Positions 52,993 through 62,122 are shown, counted from the first letter of the stretch. The stretch is DNA of 64,000 nt from Pseudomonadota bacterium (GCA_023422775.1 JAFAGM010000014.1:1-64000), one strand, 5' to 3'. Numbers and translations: made by a program. The notes: a model not told the origin generated them from the letters alone.

Positions 52993-53619
52993 CTACGCTC
53001 CGGCCTGATCGCGGGACGCCAGGTAGCGCCCGACAAGTTCGCTGATCTTGGCTTCCACGGCCGCGCGTTCCAGCACCACGCCGCCGTCGGCCCATTCGAT
53101 CCGGCAGTCGCCGGTCGCAATACCCGGCTCGGCCAGGATCACGAGCCGGCCCTCGAATCCGCTCTGTGTCGCCTGTCGCTCGATGTTGGCGCGGGCGGCC
53201 TCATAGAGCTGGTCGTTGATCCGGACGACCAGATGCGGCGTCGCGACCAGGTGCGAGAAGCAGTCGCTGATGAGCGCCGTGATCTCGCCGAGCGGCTCGC
53301 GGGAAATCAGTTCGCTGCACAGCTTGCGCGCCACCGCGACCGCGACATCGACGGCCTCGGTTTCCACCCTGGCCTCGATGCCGGAGAAACGCACGGCGAT
53401 GGCCTTGATGGCGATGCCGATCTCCTCCAGTGCGAGCGCCGAGCGGCGGTCGCTTTCCGCCTTGGCCTCGTGCTGAGCCGCCTCATAGCCGGCGCGATAA
53501 GCGCGCGCCTCGGCTTCCGCGATCTTTTGCGCGATCTCGGCCGCGGTGGCGGCACGCTCGCGCGTCTTGTCCGGCGCGGCGAAGTCGGTGTCGAACAGGA
53601 ATTTCGCGGGTGCGGCCAT
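52993..53619 (-). CDS. fliH: flagellar assembly protein FliH/FlbE
   Basis: In this 208-residue protein an N-terminal FLFDTDFAAPDK leads into a long Ala/Glu-rich coiled coil (about 25-80). A C-terminal FliH domain has AVDVAVAVARKLCSELISRE, HLVVRINDQLYEAARANIE and DCRIEWADGGVVLERAAVEA. It is the stator of the flagellar export ATPase (FlbE in Caulobacter). Its start overlaps the fliG stop by one base (TGATG at 53619). Confidence 0.92.
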   Translation of the reverse strand: MAAPAKFLFDTDFAAPDKTRERAATAAEIAQKIAEAEARAYRAGYEAAQHEAKAESDRRSALALEEIGIAIKAIAVRFSGIEARVETEAVDVAVAVARKLCSELISREPLGEITALISDCFSHLVATPHLVVRINDQLYEAARANIERQATQSGFEGRLVILAEPGIATGDCRIEWADGGVVLERAAVEAKISELVGRYLASRDQAGA

Positions 53620-54701
53620 CAGTACACCAGTTCGTCGTCGGCGCGGTTCTTGGTCAGAGTGATTTCACCCTTCGCGGCCATGTCCTTGGCGAGGTTGACC
53701 AGCAGCGCCTGCGCCTCGTCGACGTCACGCAACCGCACCGGTCCCATCGCTGCCATGTCATCCATCAGCATCTTGCCGGCGCGGGACGACATGTTGCCGA
53801 GGAAGAAGCTGCGTACCTCCTCATTGGCGCTCTTCAGCGCGATGCCGAGCTTGTCCTTGTCGATGTTGCGCATCAGCGTCTGTGCCGAGGCCGAGTCGAG
53901 CTTGATGAGGTCGTCGAAGGTGAACATCAGCGCCTTGATGCGCTCGGCAGATTCGCGGTTTTCCTCTTCCAGCGAGGTGATGAAGCGGGTCTCGGTCTGG
54001 CGATCGAAATTGTTGAAGATTTCGGCCATCACCTCGTGGGCGTCGCGGCGGCGGGTCTGCGACAGGTTGGACATGAATTCGGTGCGCAGCGTCTGCTCGA
54101 CGCGCTCGATGACCTCCTTCTGCACCGCCTCCATCTTCAGCATGCGGCCGACCACGTCGAGCGCCAGATCCTCGGGCAGGATCGCCAGCACGCGCGCGGC
54201 GTGCTCCGGCTTGAGCTTCGAGAGCACCACCGCAATGGTCTGCGGGTATTCGTTCTTGAGGTAGTTGGCGAGCACCTCTTCTTGGACGTTGGAGAGCTTC
54301 TCCCACATGTTGCGGCCGGCGGGACCGCGAATTTCGTCCATGATGCCGGTGACGCGGTCGGACGGCAGGTATTGCTGCAACAGCCGCTCGGTGGCGTCGA
54401 ACGTCCCCATCAGCGCGCCCGATGCCGACATGCGGGAGACGAATTCGAGCATCAGGTCCTCGACCACGTCGGCCTCGACGGTGCCGAGCGTCGACATATG
54501 GATCGAGAGTTCGCGTACCTCGTCGTCGTCGAGCTGTGCCCAGACCTTGCCGCCATACTGCTCGCCCAGCGCCAGCATCAGGATGGCGGCGCGCTTTGGA
54601 CCGCTGAGCGGCTTGCTCTTCGGCCGCCCGCTCTGACGGCTCGCCAGCGCCGAGATGACGGTCGTGATGTCGTTGGCGTTGCTGTTTTGCGGTACGGCCA
54701 T
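53619..54701 (-). CDS. fliG: flagellar motor switch protein FliG
   Basis: In this 360-residue protein the N-terminal part binds FliF (LSGPKRAAILMLALGEQYGG) and the middle carries the EHPQ-type element (YPQTIAVVLSKLKPEHAARV). The C-terminal motor domain holds the charged residues that meet the stator (FDDLIKLDSASAQTLMRNID, DKLGIALKSANEEVRSFFLG). It lies one base after the fliF stop. Confidence 0.96.
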   Translation of the reverse strand: MAVPQNSNANDITTVISALASRQSGRPKSKPLSGPKRAAILMLALGEQYGGKVWAQLDDDEVRELSIHMSTLGTVEADVVEDLMLEFVSRMSASGALMGTFDATERLLQQYLPSDRVTGIMDEIRGPAGRNMWEKLSNVQEEVLANYLKNEYPQTIAVVLSKLKPEHAARVLAILPEDLALDVVGRMLKMEAVQKEVIERVEQTLRTEFMSNLSQTRRRDAHEVMAEIFNNFDRQTETRFITSLEEENRESAERIKALMFTFDDLIKLDSASAQTLMRNIDKDKLGIALKSANEEVRSFFLGNMSSRAGKMLMDDMAAMGPVRLRDVDEAQALLVNLAKDMAAKGEITLTKNRADDELVY

Positions 54702-54702
54702 G

Positions 54703-56325
54703 TCAGCCCTCGGCGGGTTCGTTCAGCCATTGCCGAACAATGGAGGCGGTCTCGTTGGGATTTCGTTCGGCCAGTTCGCCGACCCGGTGCACGGCCTGCG
54801 CATGGACCTGGCCCTGGACCTGGGCGACGTCGATCAACTGGGAGGCGGCGCTGGTGCCGGGGATCAGCGCCGGGCCGGACCCGCCTTCCTGCGCGCTGCC
54901 ATCCGCCAGCGCGGGCAGCGTGCTCTCCGTCAGGGCCGGAACGACTTCGGAGGCCAGGATGCGCCTGACCAGCGGCCGGATCACCATGAACAGCACGACA
55001 AGGCCGAGCAGCATCATGACGCCAAGCTCGATCACGTACATGACGTCATCCTTGGTGAACTGCAGCATGCCGAGCAGGCCGCCCGGTTCGACAACCGGGG
55101 GAACGGAAGGCGCTTCGGCAAAGCGGAGGTTGACCACCTCGACCTGGTCGCCGCGCTTCTGGTCGAAGCCGATTGCCGAGCGCACCAGTGCGGCGATGCG
55201 GTCGAGCTGTTCCTTGCTGCGGTCCTGATAGACCATCTCGCCTTTTTCGTTCTTGGAATAGGCGCCGTCGACCAGCACCGCGACCGAGATCCTGTTGACG
55301 CGTCCGGCCTCGGTGACCTCGGTCTTGGTGACGCGGGAAATCTCGTAATTGTTGGTCTCTTCGCTCTTCTTGCTCTGGTCGCGGGCCGCAGCCCCGCCTG
55401 AGGCCTGGTTGCCGGGAAGTTCGTTGTTGACCGTGACCTGGCCACTGTCGCCGGCGCTGGCGGAGGATTCCTCGCGGGTCTGGGTCGAGCGCAGCACCCG
55501 GCCTTCGGGATCGAACTTGTCCGAGGTCTGGGTGACCTTGTTGTAATCGAAATCGGCGGTGAGCTGGACGCGGGCGCGGCCCTGGCCGACCACCGAGGAG
55601 ACGATCGCCTCGACCTCGTTGCGCATCCGCTTCTCGAACGCAGTGCGGCGCTCGTCGCCGACGGCGAGTTCCGCATCCTTGGTGGCGCCGTCGGCGAGGA
55701 GCCGGCCGGCTTCGTCGACAATCGACACGCGCTGCGGCTTGAGGCCGTTGACGGCAGACGCCACCACGTGGCGGATGGCGCGGATCTGCTGCGGTTCGAG
55801 GCTGCCGCGCACGCGCACCACGATCGAGGCGGACGGCTCCGGCGTTTCCCGCGCAAAAAGCGGCCGTTCCGGCAGCACCAGATGGACGCGGGCGGCCTGG
55901 ATGCGGTCGATGGCGCGAATGGTGCGGGCGAGTTCGCCTTCGAGCGCACGCAGATGATTGATGTTCTGGACGAAGCTCGTGGTGCCGAGCGCGTCGGATT
56001 TGTCGAAGATCTCGTAGCCGACGCCGCCGCCCTTGGGCAGGTTGGCTTCGGCGAGCTTCATCCGCAGCCGCGTGACCTTGTCCTTCGGCACCATGATGAC
56101 GGCGCCTTCGTTACGCAGCTCGAAGGGAATCGCCTGGCGTTCCAGGTCCTTGATGATGCTGGAGGAATCTTCAGAGCTAAGGTCGGTGAACAGCGTGGTC
56201 ATCTGGGGCGTGGTGACGCGCATGATGACGAAGGCGAAAAAGCCGAGCAGCGCGGTTGTTACCGCGACCATGGCCATCAACCGCGAGGCGCCCAGTCCTC
56301 TCAGGAAAGCAACGAGACTTTGCAC
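54703..56325 (-). CDS. fliF: flagellar M-ring protein FliF
   Basis: This ~540-residue protein has an N-terminal membrane helix (MAMVAVTTALLGFFAFVIMR) and a ring-building region with GVGYEIFDKSDALGTTSFVQ. The ARVHLVLPERPLF segment follows, then the periplasmic domain, TM2 near the C-terminus (YVIELGVMMLLGLVVLFMVI) and a tail that binds FliG. I place the start at the GTG 56325 (VQSLVAFLRGLGASRLM), preceded by GGGGGCGG. The longest frame begins with a TTG at 56367 that has no good ribosome site. It is the first gene of the five-gene leftward operon. Confidence 0.95.
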   Translation of the reverse strand: MQSLVAFLRGLGASRLMAMVAVTTALLGFFAFVIMRVTTPQMTTLFTDLSSEDSSSIIKDLERQAIPFELRNEGAVIMVPKDKVTRLRMKLAEANLPKGGGVGYEIFDKSDALGTTSFVQNINHLRALEGELARTIRAIDRIQAARVHLVLPERPLFARETPEPSASIVVRVRGSLEPQQIRAIRHVVASAVNGLKPQRVSIVDEAGRLLADGATKDAELAVGDERRTAFEKRMRNEVEAIVSSVVGQGRARVQLTADFDYNKVTQTSDKFDPEGRVLRSTQTREESSASAGDSGQVTVNNELPGNQASGGAAARDQSKKSEETNNYEISRVTKTEVTEAGRVNRISVAVLVDGAYSKNEKGEMVYQDRSKEQLDRIAALVRSAIGFDQKRGDQVEVVNLRFAEAPSVPPVVEPGGLLGMLQFTKDDVMYVIELGVMMLLGLVVLFMVIRPLVRRILASEVVPALTESTLPALADGSAQEGGSGPALIPGTSAASQLIDVAQVQGQVHAQAVHRVGELAERNPNETASIVRQWLNEPAEG

Positions 56326-56392
56326 CAACCGCCCCCAGGGATTCGGCCCCAGGGACCGACTGGGCAATTATTGCCTAGGGGATGGTTTCCAT

Positions 56393-56422
56393 ATGGTTAA
56401 CGACCGTTAAAGCCGGCGTTAA
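56393..56422. promoter_or_regulatory. TTAA-rich, CtrA-like motif cluster upstream of fliF
   Basis: Three TTAA boxes lie at 56397, 56407 and 56419. On the minus strand the first reads TTAACCAT (56393-56400), the half-site known for CtrA. The others are spaced 6 and 8 bases apart, where the classical CtrA full site has 7. They lie 70-100 bases upstream of the fliF start and beyond the sciP terminator, in promoter position for fliF. Confidence 0.45.
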
Positions 56423-56435
56423 TAGTTCGGGCATG

Positions 56436-56466
56436 AAAAAGACCGGCTTCGCAGAGCGAAGCCGGT
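56436..56466 (-). terminator. rho-independent terminator of sciP
   Basis: An 11-bp perfect stem (ACCGGCTTCGC / GCGAAGCCGGT, 56442-56466) with loop AGA. On the minus strand it is followed by CTTTTTC, on the plus strand by TTTTC, so it may act in both directions. It lies 30 bases after the sciP stop and separates sciP from the fliF promoter. Confidence 0.88.
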
Positions 56467-56496
56467 TTTCGTCAAATGCCGCTGGTTGGGTAGAGT

Positions 56497-56772
56497 TTAC
56501 TGGCGATACTGCTGGATCCGGGTGGTCCGCAGGCCGGCCAGGCCATGCTGGTCGATGGAAAACTGCCAGGACAGGAATTCGTCCACCGTCAGCGTATAAC
56601 GGCTGCATGCTTCCTCAAGGGAAAGCAGGCCGCCGCGGACTGCGGCTACGACTTCTGCCTTGCGGCGGATCACCCAACGTTTGGTGCCGGGCGCGGGCAG
56701 GTCAGCAATTGTTAACGGACTGCCGTCAGGCCCGATGACGTATTTTACCCTCGGGCGGTGGGGTTCTGTCAT
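56497..56772 (-). CDS. sciP: SciP, small CtrA-inhibitory transcription regulator (DUF1153)
   Basis: This 91-residue protein matches SciP/DUF1153 over its whole length: MTEPHRPRVKYVIGPDGSPL, then RWVIRRKAEVVAAVRGGLLS, LEEACSRYTLTVDEFLSWQF and a tail LRTTRIQQYRQ. The middle forms a helix-turn-helix. In Caulobacter SciP binds CtrA and blocks transcription of CtrA-activated genes, including flagellar ones, in G1. The start at 56772 matches the family N-terminus. It is monocistronic here, with its own terminator, placed between fliK-flgD and fliF. Confidence 0.93.
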   Translation of the reverse strand: MTEPHRPRVKYVIGPDGSPLTIADLPAPGTKRWVIRRKAEVVAAVRGGLLSLEEACSRYTLTVDEFLSWQFSIDQHGLAGLRTTRIQQYRQ

Positions 56773-56977
56773 GGCGTACTCACAAACTCTCAACCACTGA
56801 ACTCACCATGACAACCTACGCGCCTCGGCTTAAAATTTGCCTAAGCACAACCGTTCAATGCGAATCTCCTTGAAATTTGACCTAAAAGTTCCATGACCCG
56901 GCCTCTGCCGGGGTTAATGGCGTCGCATTCAACCCCGAAAGATGCCGAGCCGGAGTGGGTGGCTGGGGGTCTGTCCG

Positions 56978-57673
56978 CTAGGTGGAGGCGCCCGGACGGA
57001 CCACGCGCTTGATCTTGTCGGTGGTGTAGCTCATCCCGCCGATCGAAAGCAGCGGCGGAGAGGCGCTGAGATCGACCGAATCGACGATGCCCTGGACCTC
57101 GGTGGAGATCGCCACGTTATTGCCGGTGCTGTCCTTGCCGGTGGCGGTCAGGGTGTAGGTGCCGGCCGGCCATTGCACGCCGTCGTTGCCCTTGCCATCC
57201 CAGACGAAACTGGAGCCGCCCTGTTTGAGCGTATAGGACCCGGAATAGGCGGTCAGCCCGGCCGAATTGGTGATCGTGATCGTCGCGGTCGTGTCCTTCT
57301 CGGAATTGAAGTTCCAGGTGGCGGATTTGTCGAACTGCGCCTTGCTGCCGTCGACGGCAACGGTATTGCCGACATAGACCAGCGCCTGCGTCGCCTGCGC
57401 GCTCTTCTCGATCTCCACCAGCGCCTTCAATTGCTCATTCTGCTTGAGCTGCTGCTCGATGCCGGCGAACTGCACGAGCTGCTGGGTGAACTGGTTGGTA
57501 TCGAGCGGGTCCAGCGGGTTCTGGTGCTGGAGCTGGGTGGTAAGCAACGTCAGGAAGGTCTGGAAATTATCTGCAATCCCCGTCGTCTTCTCGGACGCGG
57601 TGTTGTTGGCCGTCGCGGTGCCGGTCCCGGCCGCCGAGACGATCTGCGACGGCATGGTTGCTTCGACTCCCAT
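56978..57673 (-). CDS. flgD: flagellar hook-capping protein FlgD
   Basis: This 231-residue protein has an N-terminal FlgD scaffold segment FQTFLTLLTTQLQHQNPLDP, then TNQFTQQLVQFAGIEQQLKQ, a short Ig-like insertion (TATITITNSAGLTAYSGSYT) and the FlgN-like WDGKGNDGVQWPAGTYTLTA strand. It caps the growing hook outside the cell and is exported without a signal peptide by the flagellar system. It lies 11 bases after fliK. Confidence 0.94.
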   Translation of the reverse strand: MGVEATMPSQIVSAAGTGTATANNTASEKTTGIADNFQTFLTLLTTQLQHQNPLDPLDTNQFTQQLVQFAGIEQQLKQNEQLKALVEIEKSAQATQALVYVGNTVAVDGSKAQFDKSATWNFNSEKDTTATITITNSAGLTAYSGSYTLKQGGSSFVWDGKGNDGVQWPAGTYTLTATGKDSTGNNVAISTEVQGIVDSVDLSASPPLLSIGGMSYTTDKIKRVVRPGAST

Positions 57674-57684
57674 GGCGGTCTCCT

Positions 57685-59391
57685 TTAAATCCTGATGTCA
57701 ACGCCGCCGCTCGAACCGAGCATGCGGCCATAGCCGCGGCCGGCGACGACGGAAGGAACGCTGTCTTCCTCGCTGACGACGAGGCGGTGGGCGTTCGGAT
57801 TGGACTGGCCGCCATCGTTCTGGCCCTGCGAGGATTGGTCGCGCAGGCTGAATTGCAGCCCGTTATTACCGGTCGAAAGTCCGGCATTGTCCAGCGCGCG
57901 CTGCAACTGATTGGCGTCCTGACGCAGCATCTGCAGCGTCTCTGGACGTTCGACCGTCAGATGCGACGTCATCTGGCCGTGCCGATCGATATCGATGCGG
58001 ACATCGATGCGGCCGAGTTCTGCCGGGTCGAGCCGGATTTCGAAACGGGTCTTGCCGCTGTTGGCGGAAGCGGCGATCTCCATCGCAAGCCCGCTCAGTG
58101 GCACCGCCGCGCCTGTGGCTGCGGTGGCGGTGAGTTGGGCCGCGGGAGCAGATATGCTCGAGGCGGATACATGCTGCGTCTGGATCGCGCCGGCAGCATG
58201 ATGTGTAACGCCGGAAGAATTGATCGGTGTTTGGCCGGCATCCGCGATCGCCGATTGCGCATTGGCGGGAGCACCCGACAGCGTGGCGTTATTGCCCGAT
58301 GCATCGGCTTTTGCGGCTTCCGTCTTGCTGTTCTCGCCTTTCGGCTTGCCTGCGGCTTCCGTCTGCGATGCGGCGGAGGCAGAAGCGTTGGCCGCATCTG
58401 TCGTCGCGGCGGCGGAGGTGTCCGTTGCGCCGGCCGCGTCGTCCTGATCGCCGGTGGCCGTGCCGCCTTCCTTCGCGACAGCGGGGTTCTTTGCCTGAAC
58501 GGCGGTTTTCGGCGCCGCGGGCGTCGTGGCAACCGTTGCGGCGGCTTGTGCAATTCCCGTCGTCACGGTGGTGTCGGCAGAAGCGGTCGCCGTTCCGACG
58601 GCCTGACCGACGACATCCTGCGTTTTGATCTTGCTGCCGTCGGACTTGGCGCCCGCAGTCGAAGTTGTATCGGGGTCGCCGCCTTCAGCGGCAGGCGTGG
58701 CCGGAGCGGTCTCGCTTGCCAGCGAAGCGGAAGCGGCAATCGCCGCGGCGGCGAAAGCAAGTGGCGCCGCCGTCTTGTCGGCTGCAGTCGGGGCGGGCGC
58801 GGAGGCCGCCGGCGCAGTGGTTGCGGGATTGGTGACGGCGACGGCAACGGCATCGGCCGTCACGACAGCCGTCCCATCCTGCGCCGCTTCGGTCTGATCC
58901 TTTGCCGCAGCATCGTCGCCCGATGTCGCCTTTTTGGTTTCATCCGATTTGCCGGACTTGGACTTGTTGGACTTCGTCGATTCACCCTTGCCCGATGTGT
59001 CGGCTTTTGCGTCCACCTTGGTGTCGGCTCTGCCGTCGTCGCGGGGCTTGGCCGCGGCGTCGCGGTCGTTGGCGTCGCTGTGCGCGGCCTTGTCTGACGC
59101 AGCCTTGTCCGACGCGGCGGCCTTGTCGCGCGCGCGGCTGTCGGATGCTGCCTGCGAATCGTCCGGGCGGCGCGCGGCGGGGGCTGAGTCCCGTGCGCGG
59201 TCCTGCACGCGATTGTCGTTGTTGCTGGCGGCTGTATTGCTGTCCACCAGCGTCGCGAAACTATCGGTTCCGGCGGATTGACCGGACTCGGCCCGCGCTG
59301 ACTTCGCCTGCGCGTTCTGAAAAGATGCGTTTGCCAATACTTCTGACGTGACACTAACCACGGGCGACCCTCGCGCTGGAACCTCGATCAT
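57685..59391 (-). CDS. fliK: flagellar hook-length control protein FliK
   Basis: In this 568-residue protein roughly residues 40-400 are a low-complexity, disordered ruler rich in Ala, Asp, Lys, Thr and Ser with near-repeats (ASDKAASDKAAHSDA, TAAPAASAPAPTAADKTAAP). The C-terminal Flg_hook domain (about 430-520) reads TRFEIRLDPAELGRIDVRID, then HLTVERPETLQMLRQDANQL. The ruler sets hook length; the C-terminal part switches export specificity. The repeat-rich section is a likely place for length variation between strains. First gene of the fliK-flgD pair. Confidence 0.93.
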   Translation of the reverse strand: MIEVPARGSPVVSVTSEVLANASFQNAQAKSARAESGQSAGTDSFATLVDSNTAASNNDNRVQDRARDSAPAARRPDDSQAASDSRARDKAAASDKAASDKAAHSDANDRDAAAKPRDDGRADTKVDAKADTSGKGESTKSNKSKSGKSDETKKATSGDDAAAKDQTEAAQDGTAVVTADAVAVAVTNPATTAPAASAPAPTAADKTAAPLAFAAAAIAASASLASETAPATPAAEGGDPDTTSTAGAKSDGSKIKTQDVVGQAVGTATASADTTVTTGIAQAAATVATTPAAPKTAVQAKNPAVAKEGGTATGDQDDAAGATDTSAAATTDAANASASAASQTEAAGKPKGENSKTEAAKADASGNNATLSGAPANAQSAIADAGQTPINSSGVTHHAAGAIQTQHVSASSISAPAAQLTATAATGAAVPLSGLAMEIAASANSGKTRFEIRLDPAELGRIDVRIDIDRHGQMTSHLTVERPETLQMLRQDANQLQRALDNAGLSTGNNGLQFSLRDQSSQGQNDGGQSNPNAHRLVVSEEDSVPSVVAGRGYGRMLGSSGGVDIRI

Positions 59392-59697
59392 TCATTGAGC
59401 AAGGACCGGGCCAGCCGGGCCTGAAGAATAATACCAAGATATTTCAACGCGTTAATGGGGAGGTGCTAGGGCCTGGAGCCCCGTCCGTGGTCCCCCTTTT
59501 CTGCCCGGCGGCAAGATTTGCCGTCCTGGATTCATCCCAAAACGGGGGGCGGCTGATTGCCTCCCGGGAATACGGCCTATATTAAAGAGCGGCGTCCGAT
59601 CCGGCCCGGTCTGGCCGAATGATGCCATAAGACCTTATATACAAAAGGCTTTTTAACCCTGGCCGCGAGCAGCGCGTTGCTCCCGCGATTGAAGTCG
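59392..59697. other. 306-base divergent region between fliK and mnmA
   Basis: It holds the promoters of both genes. Noticeable are a small stem (GGGCCTGGAGCCC near 59467) and an AT-rich patch (59630-59655, tatatacaaaaggctttttaa). I looked for a sigma-54 site facing fliK and did not find a convincing one. Confidence 0.45.
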
Positions 59698-60906
59698 ATG
59701 ACCCCCGCCATGCCAAACAGTCTGGATCTCGAAGGACGTCCGCAGGACACACGGATCGTGGTCGCCATGTCCGGCGGCGTCGATTCGTCGGTGACGGCCG
59801 CCCTGCTGAAGTCCGAGGGCTATGACGTGGTCGGTATCACGCTGCAGCTTTACGATCATGGCGCAGCTACCCATCGCAAGGGCGCCTGCTGCGCCGGCCG
59901 CGACATCCACGACGCCCGCAACGTCGCCGAGCGGATCGGCATTCCGCACTATGTGCTGGACTATGAAAGCCGCTTCCGCGAATCCGTGATCGACAACTTT
60001 GCCGAGAGCTACGCGCTCGGCGAGACGCCGGTGCCGTGCATCGAGTGCAATCGTTCGATCAAGTTTCGCGATCTGCTGTCGACCGCGCGGGAGCTTGGCG
60101 CGCATGCGCTTGCGACCGGGCACTATGTCGCCTCGCGCCGCCTCGGCGACGGATCGCGCGCACTGGTGTGCGCTGCCGATTCCGATCGCGACCAGAGCTA
60201 TTTCCTGTTTGCGACCACGCGCGAGCAGCTCGACTTTCTGCGCTTCCCGCTCGGCGACATGACCAAGCCGCAGGCGCGCGAACTGGCGCGGCGCTTCGGC
60301 CTCGAAGTCGCCGACAAGCAGGACAGCCAGGACATTTGCTTCGTGCCCACCGGGCGCTACACCGATATCATTGGCCGGCTGAAGCCCGGCGCGATCGAGC
60401 CCGGCGAGATCGTCGATCTCGCGGGCAACGTCATCGGCCGGCATCAGGGCATCGTTCACTTCACCGTCGGCCAGCGCAAGGGGCTCGGCATCGCATCCGG
60501 CGCGCCGCTCTATGTCGTCAAGCTCGATGCGGCGAGCCGCCGCGTCGTGGTCGGACCGCGCGAGGCGCTGCGGATGGACCGCATCCGGCTTCGCGACGTC
60601 AACTGGATCGGCGACGGCGCGCTCGATCGCGTGATCGGCGAAGGCATCGAGATGTTCGTGCGCGTGCGATCGACGCGCGCGCCACAGCCGGCCTGGCTGC
60701 GCGCGGTCGACGGCGGCTACGAAGTCGAACTCGTCGCCGGCGAGGAAGGCGTATCGCCAGGCCAGGCTTGCGTGTTCTACGATGCGCCGACGGGCCAGGC
60801 GCGCGTACTCGGGGGCGGGTTCATCAAGAGCGCAACCGCACGGAGTGCGGCAAAGGCAGGAGCGCAGGACACACCTGCGCCACTTGCCGAGGTGATGCGC
60901 GGCTGA
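59698..60906 (+). CDS. mnmA: tRNA-uridine 2-sulfurtransferase MnmA
   Basis: In this 402-residue protein the PP-loop SGGVDSSVTAALLKSEGYDV binds ATP. The first catalytic cysteine lies in PVPCIECNRSIKF and the second in SQDICFVPTGRY. The family's GHYVASRR and FTVGQRKGLGI are present, and the C-terminal half is the tRNA-binding barrel. It thiolates U34 of Lys, Glu and Gln tRNAs. The Met at 59698 is used; the Met at 59710 is also possible. Divergent from fliK. Confidence 0.95.
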   Translation: MTPAMPNSLDLEGRPQDTRIVVAMSGGVDSSVTAALLKSEGYDVVGITLQLYDHGAATHRKGACCAGRDIHDARNVAERIGIPHYVLDYESRFRESVIDNFAESYALGETPVPCIECNRSIKFRDLLSTARELGAHALATGHYVASRRLGDGSRALVCAADSDRDQSYFLFATTREQLDFLRFPLGDMTKPQARELARRFGLEVADKQDSQDICFVPTGRYTDIIGRLKPGAIEPGEIVDLAGNVIGRHQGIVHFTVGQRKGLGIASGAPLYVVKLDAASRRVVVGPREALRMDRIRLRDVNWIGDGALDRVIGEGIEMFVRVRSTRAPQPAWLRAVDGGYEVELVAGEEGVSPGQACVFYDAPTGQARVLGGGFIKSATARSAAKAGAQDTPAPLAEVMRG

Positions 60907-60924
60907 AAAATCAGGGCAGAGGGA

Positions 60925-61563
60925 ATGGCTGGGGACATCGACCGCGAGGGGGTCGAAAAGGCTTATGGGCGCTGGGCGCCGGTCTACGATCTCGTGTTCG
61001 GCAAGGTGTTCGATCACGGCCGCCAGTCGACCATTGCGGAAGCCGACAAGATCGGCGGGCGCGTCCTCGATGTCGGCGTCGGCACCGGGCTATCGCTGTC
61101 GGAATATTCGCGCAGCACGAAGCTGTGCGGCGTCGATATTTCCGAGCCGATGCTGCGGCGGGCGCTCAAGCGCGTACGCACGTTGGGACTTGCCAACGTC
61201 GAAACGCTGGCGGTGATGGACGCCAAGAACCTCGCGTTCAGGGATTCCTGTTTCGACGCGGTCGTGGCGCAATATGTCATCACCGCGGTGCCCGATCCGG
61301 AACGCACGCTGGATGATTTCATCCGCGTGCTGAAACCCGGCGGCGAACTCATCCTGGTCAACCACATCGGCGCCGAGAGCGGGCCGCGCCGGATCTTCGA
61401 ACTGGCGTTCGCACCGCTGGCGCGGCGGCTCGGCTGGCGGCCGGAATTCCCGTGGGCGCGACTGACCGACTGGGCTGCCAGGCATGGCGGCGTCACCTTG
61501 ACCGAACGGCGGCCGATGCCGCCGATGGGGCATTTTTCGCTGATCCGCTTCCGGAAGTCGTGA
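60925..61563 (+). CDS. class I SAM methyltransferase, PmtA/PmtX-like (Rhodobacter type)
   Basis: This 212-residue methyltransferase reads YGRWAPVYDLVFGKVFDHGR, then motif I GRVLDVGVGTGLSLSEY, FDAVVAQYVITAVPDPERTL, VLKPGGELILVNHIGAESGP and a C-terminal PMGHFSLIRFRKS. The pattern fits the Rhodobacter-type phosphatidylethanolamine N-methyltransferases, several of which occur in Bradyrhizobium for phosphatidylcholine synthesis. Which methylation step it performs cannot be read. It starts 18 bases after mnmA. Confidence 0.87.
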   Translation: MAGDIDREGVEKAYGRWAPVYDLVFGKVFDHGRQSTIAEADKIGGRVLDVGVGTGLSLSEYSRSTKLCGVDISEPMLRRALKRVRTLGLANVETLAVMDAKNLAFRDSCFDAVVAQYVITAVPDPERTLDDFIRVLKPGGELILVNHIGAESGPRRIFELAFAPLARRLGWRPEFPWARLTDWAARHGGVTLTERRPMPPMGHFSLIRFRKS

Positions 61564-61687
61564 AGCGCATAGCGTTTTCGGGCGAAGCTTGCCCTTGGAC
61601 TGATCCGAGGGTGGACGCCGGTTCGCGTCAGGAAATAAAGCGACAAATTGGCTGCGGAACCTCGGCGCGCGCAGGCCGTTTCCCCAC

Positions 61688-62053
61688 ATGGATATCAAAC
61701 GCGCAATCCTGCTCTCATGTGTGTTGACGGCGATTTCCGGCGTGGCTGGCGCACAGGCTCCGCCCGGGCAAACGACGCCCGCGCCCCGAACCGCGCCGCC
61801 ATCGCCTGATCGCTCGGCCAATTGCGCCCCGATGCATCCGGCGCCGCACGCCGGCACGACCACTCCGGAGGGAACTACCACGGGGCAGCGAGCCGAGCCG
61901 CTTGGTGACAGGCTGGCCCGCTCCGATGGCGTGCTGTGCCCGCCGCCGGGGGTTGATCCGGAAATGCACGCGCCTGCACCCGACGCTGGCAAGACCCCGG
62001 TGATTCCGCCGCCCGGCAGCCCCGGCGGCGACCCCGCGATCCGGCCGAAATAG
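61688..62053 (+). CDS. small proline-rich secreted protein
   Basis: This 121-residue product has a signal peptide (AILLSCVLTAISGVAGAQ). The mature part is almost all Pro, Thr, Ala and Gly (APPGQTTPAPRTAPPSPDRS), with two cysteines (ANCAPMHPAP and GVLCPPPGVDP). It is unlikely to fold by itself; perhaps an envelope or surface protein. No family is recognised. It lies between the methyltransferase and the tRNA gene. Confidence 0.65.
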   Translation: MDIKRAILLSCVLTAISGVAGAQAPPGQTTPAPRTAPPSPDRSANCAPMHPAPHAGTTTPEGTTTGQRAEPLGDRLARSDGVLCPPPGVDPEMHAPAPDAGKTPVIPPPGSPGGDPAIRPK

Positions 62054-62092
62054 CGCTGTTTTGCCGGCATTTTGCGGAAGGCACGGGTTTGC

Positions 62093-62122
62093 TTGACAGG
62101 CCCCGGCGCTGCTTCTTATATG
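62093..62122 (+). promoter_or_regulatory. sigma-70-type promoter of the tRNA-Met gene
   Basis: TTGACA (62093-62098) and TATATG (62117-62122) are spaced 18 bases apart, close to consensus, and about 47 bases before the tRNA 5' end. This is unusually strong for the window, as expected for a stable-RNA promoter. Confidence 0.75.

Noticed and set aside
59392..59697. Sigma-54 promoter for fliK
   Set aside because: The best-looking segment (gcaagatttgccgtcc) lacks the GG and GC elements at the required spacing.
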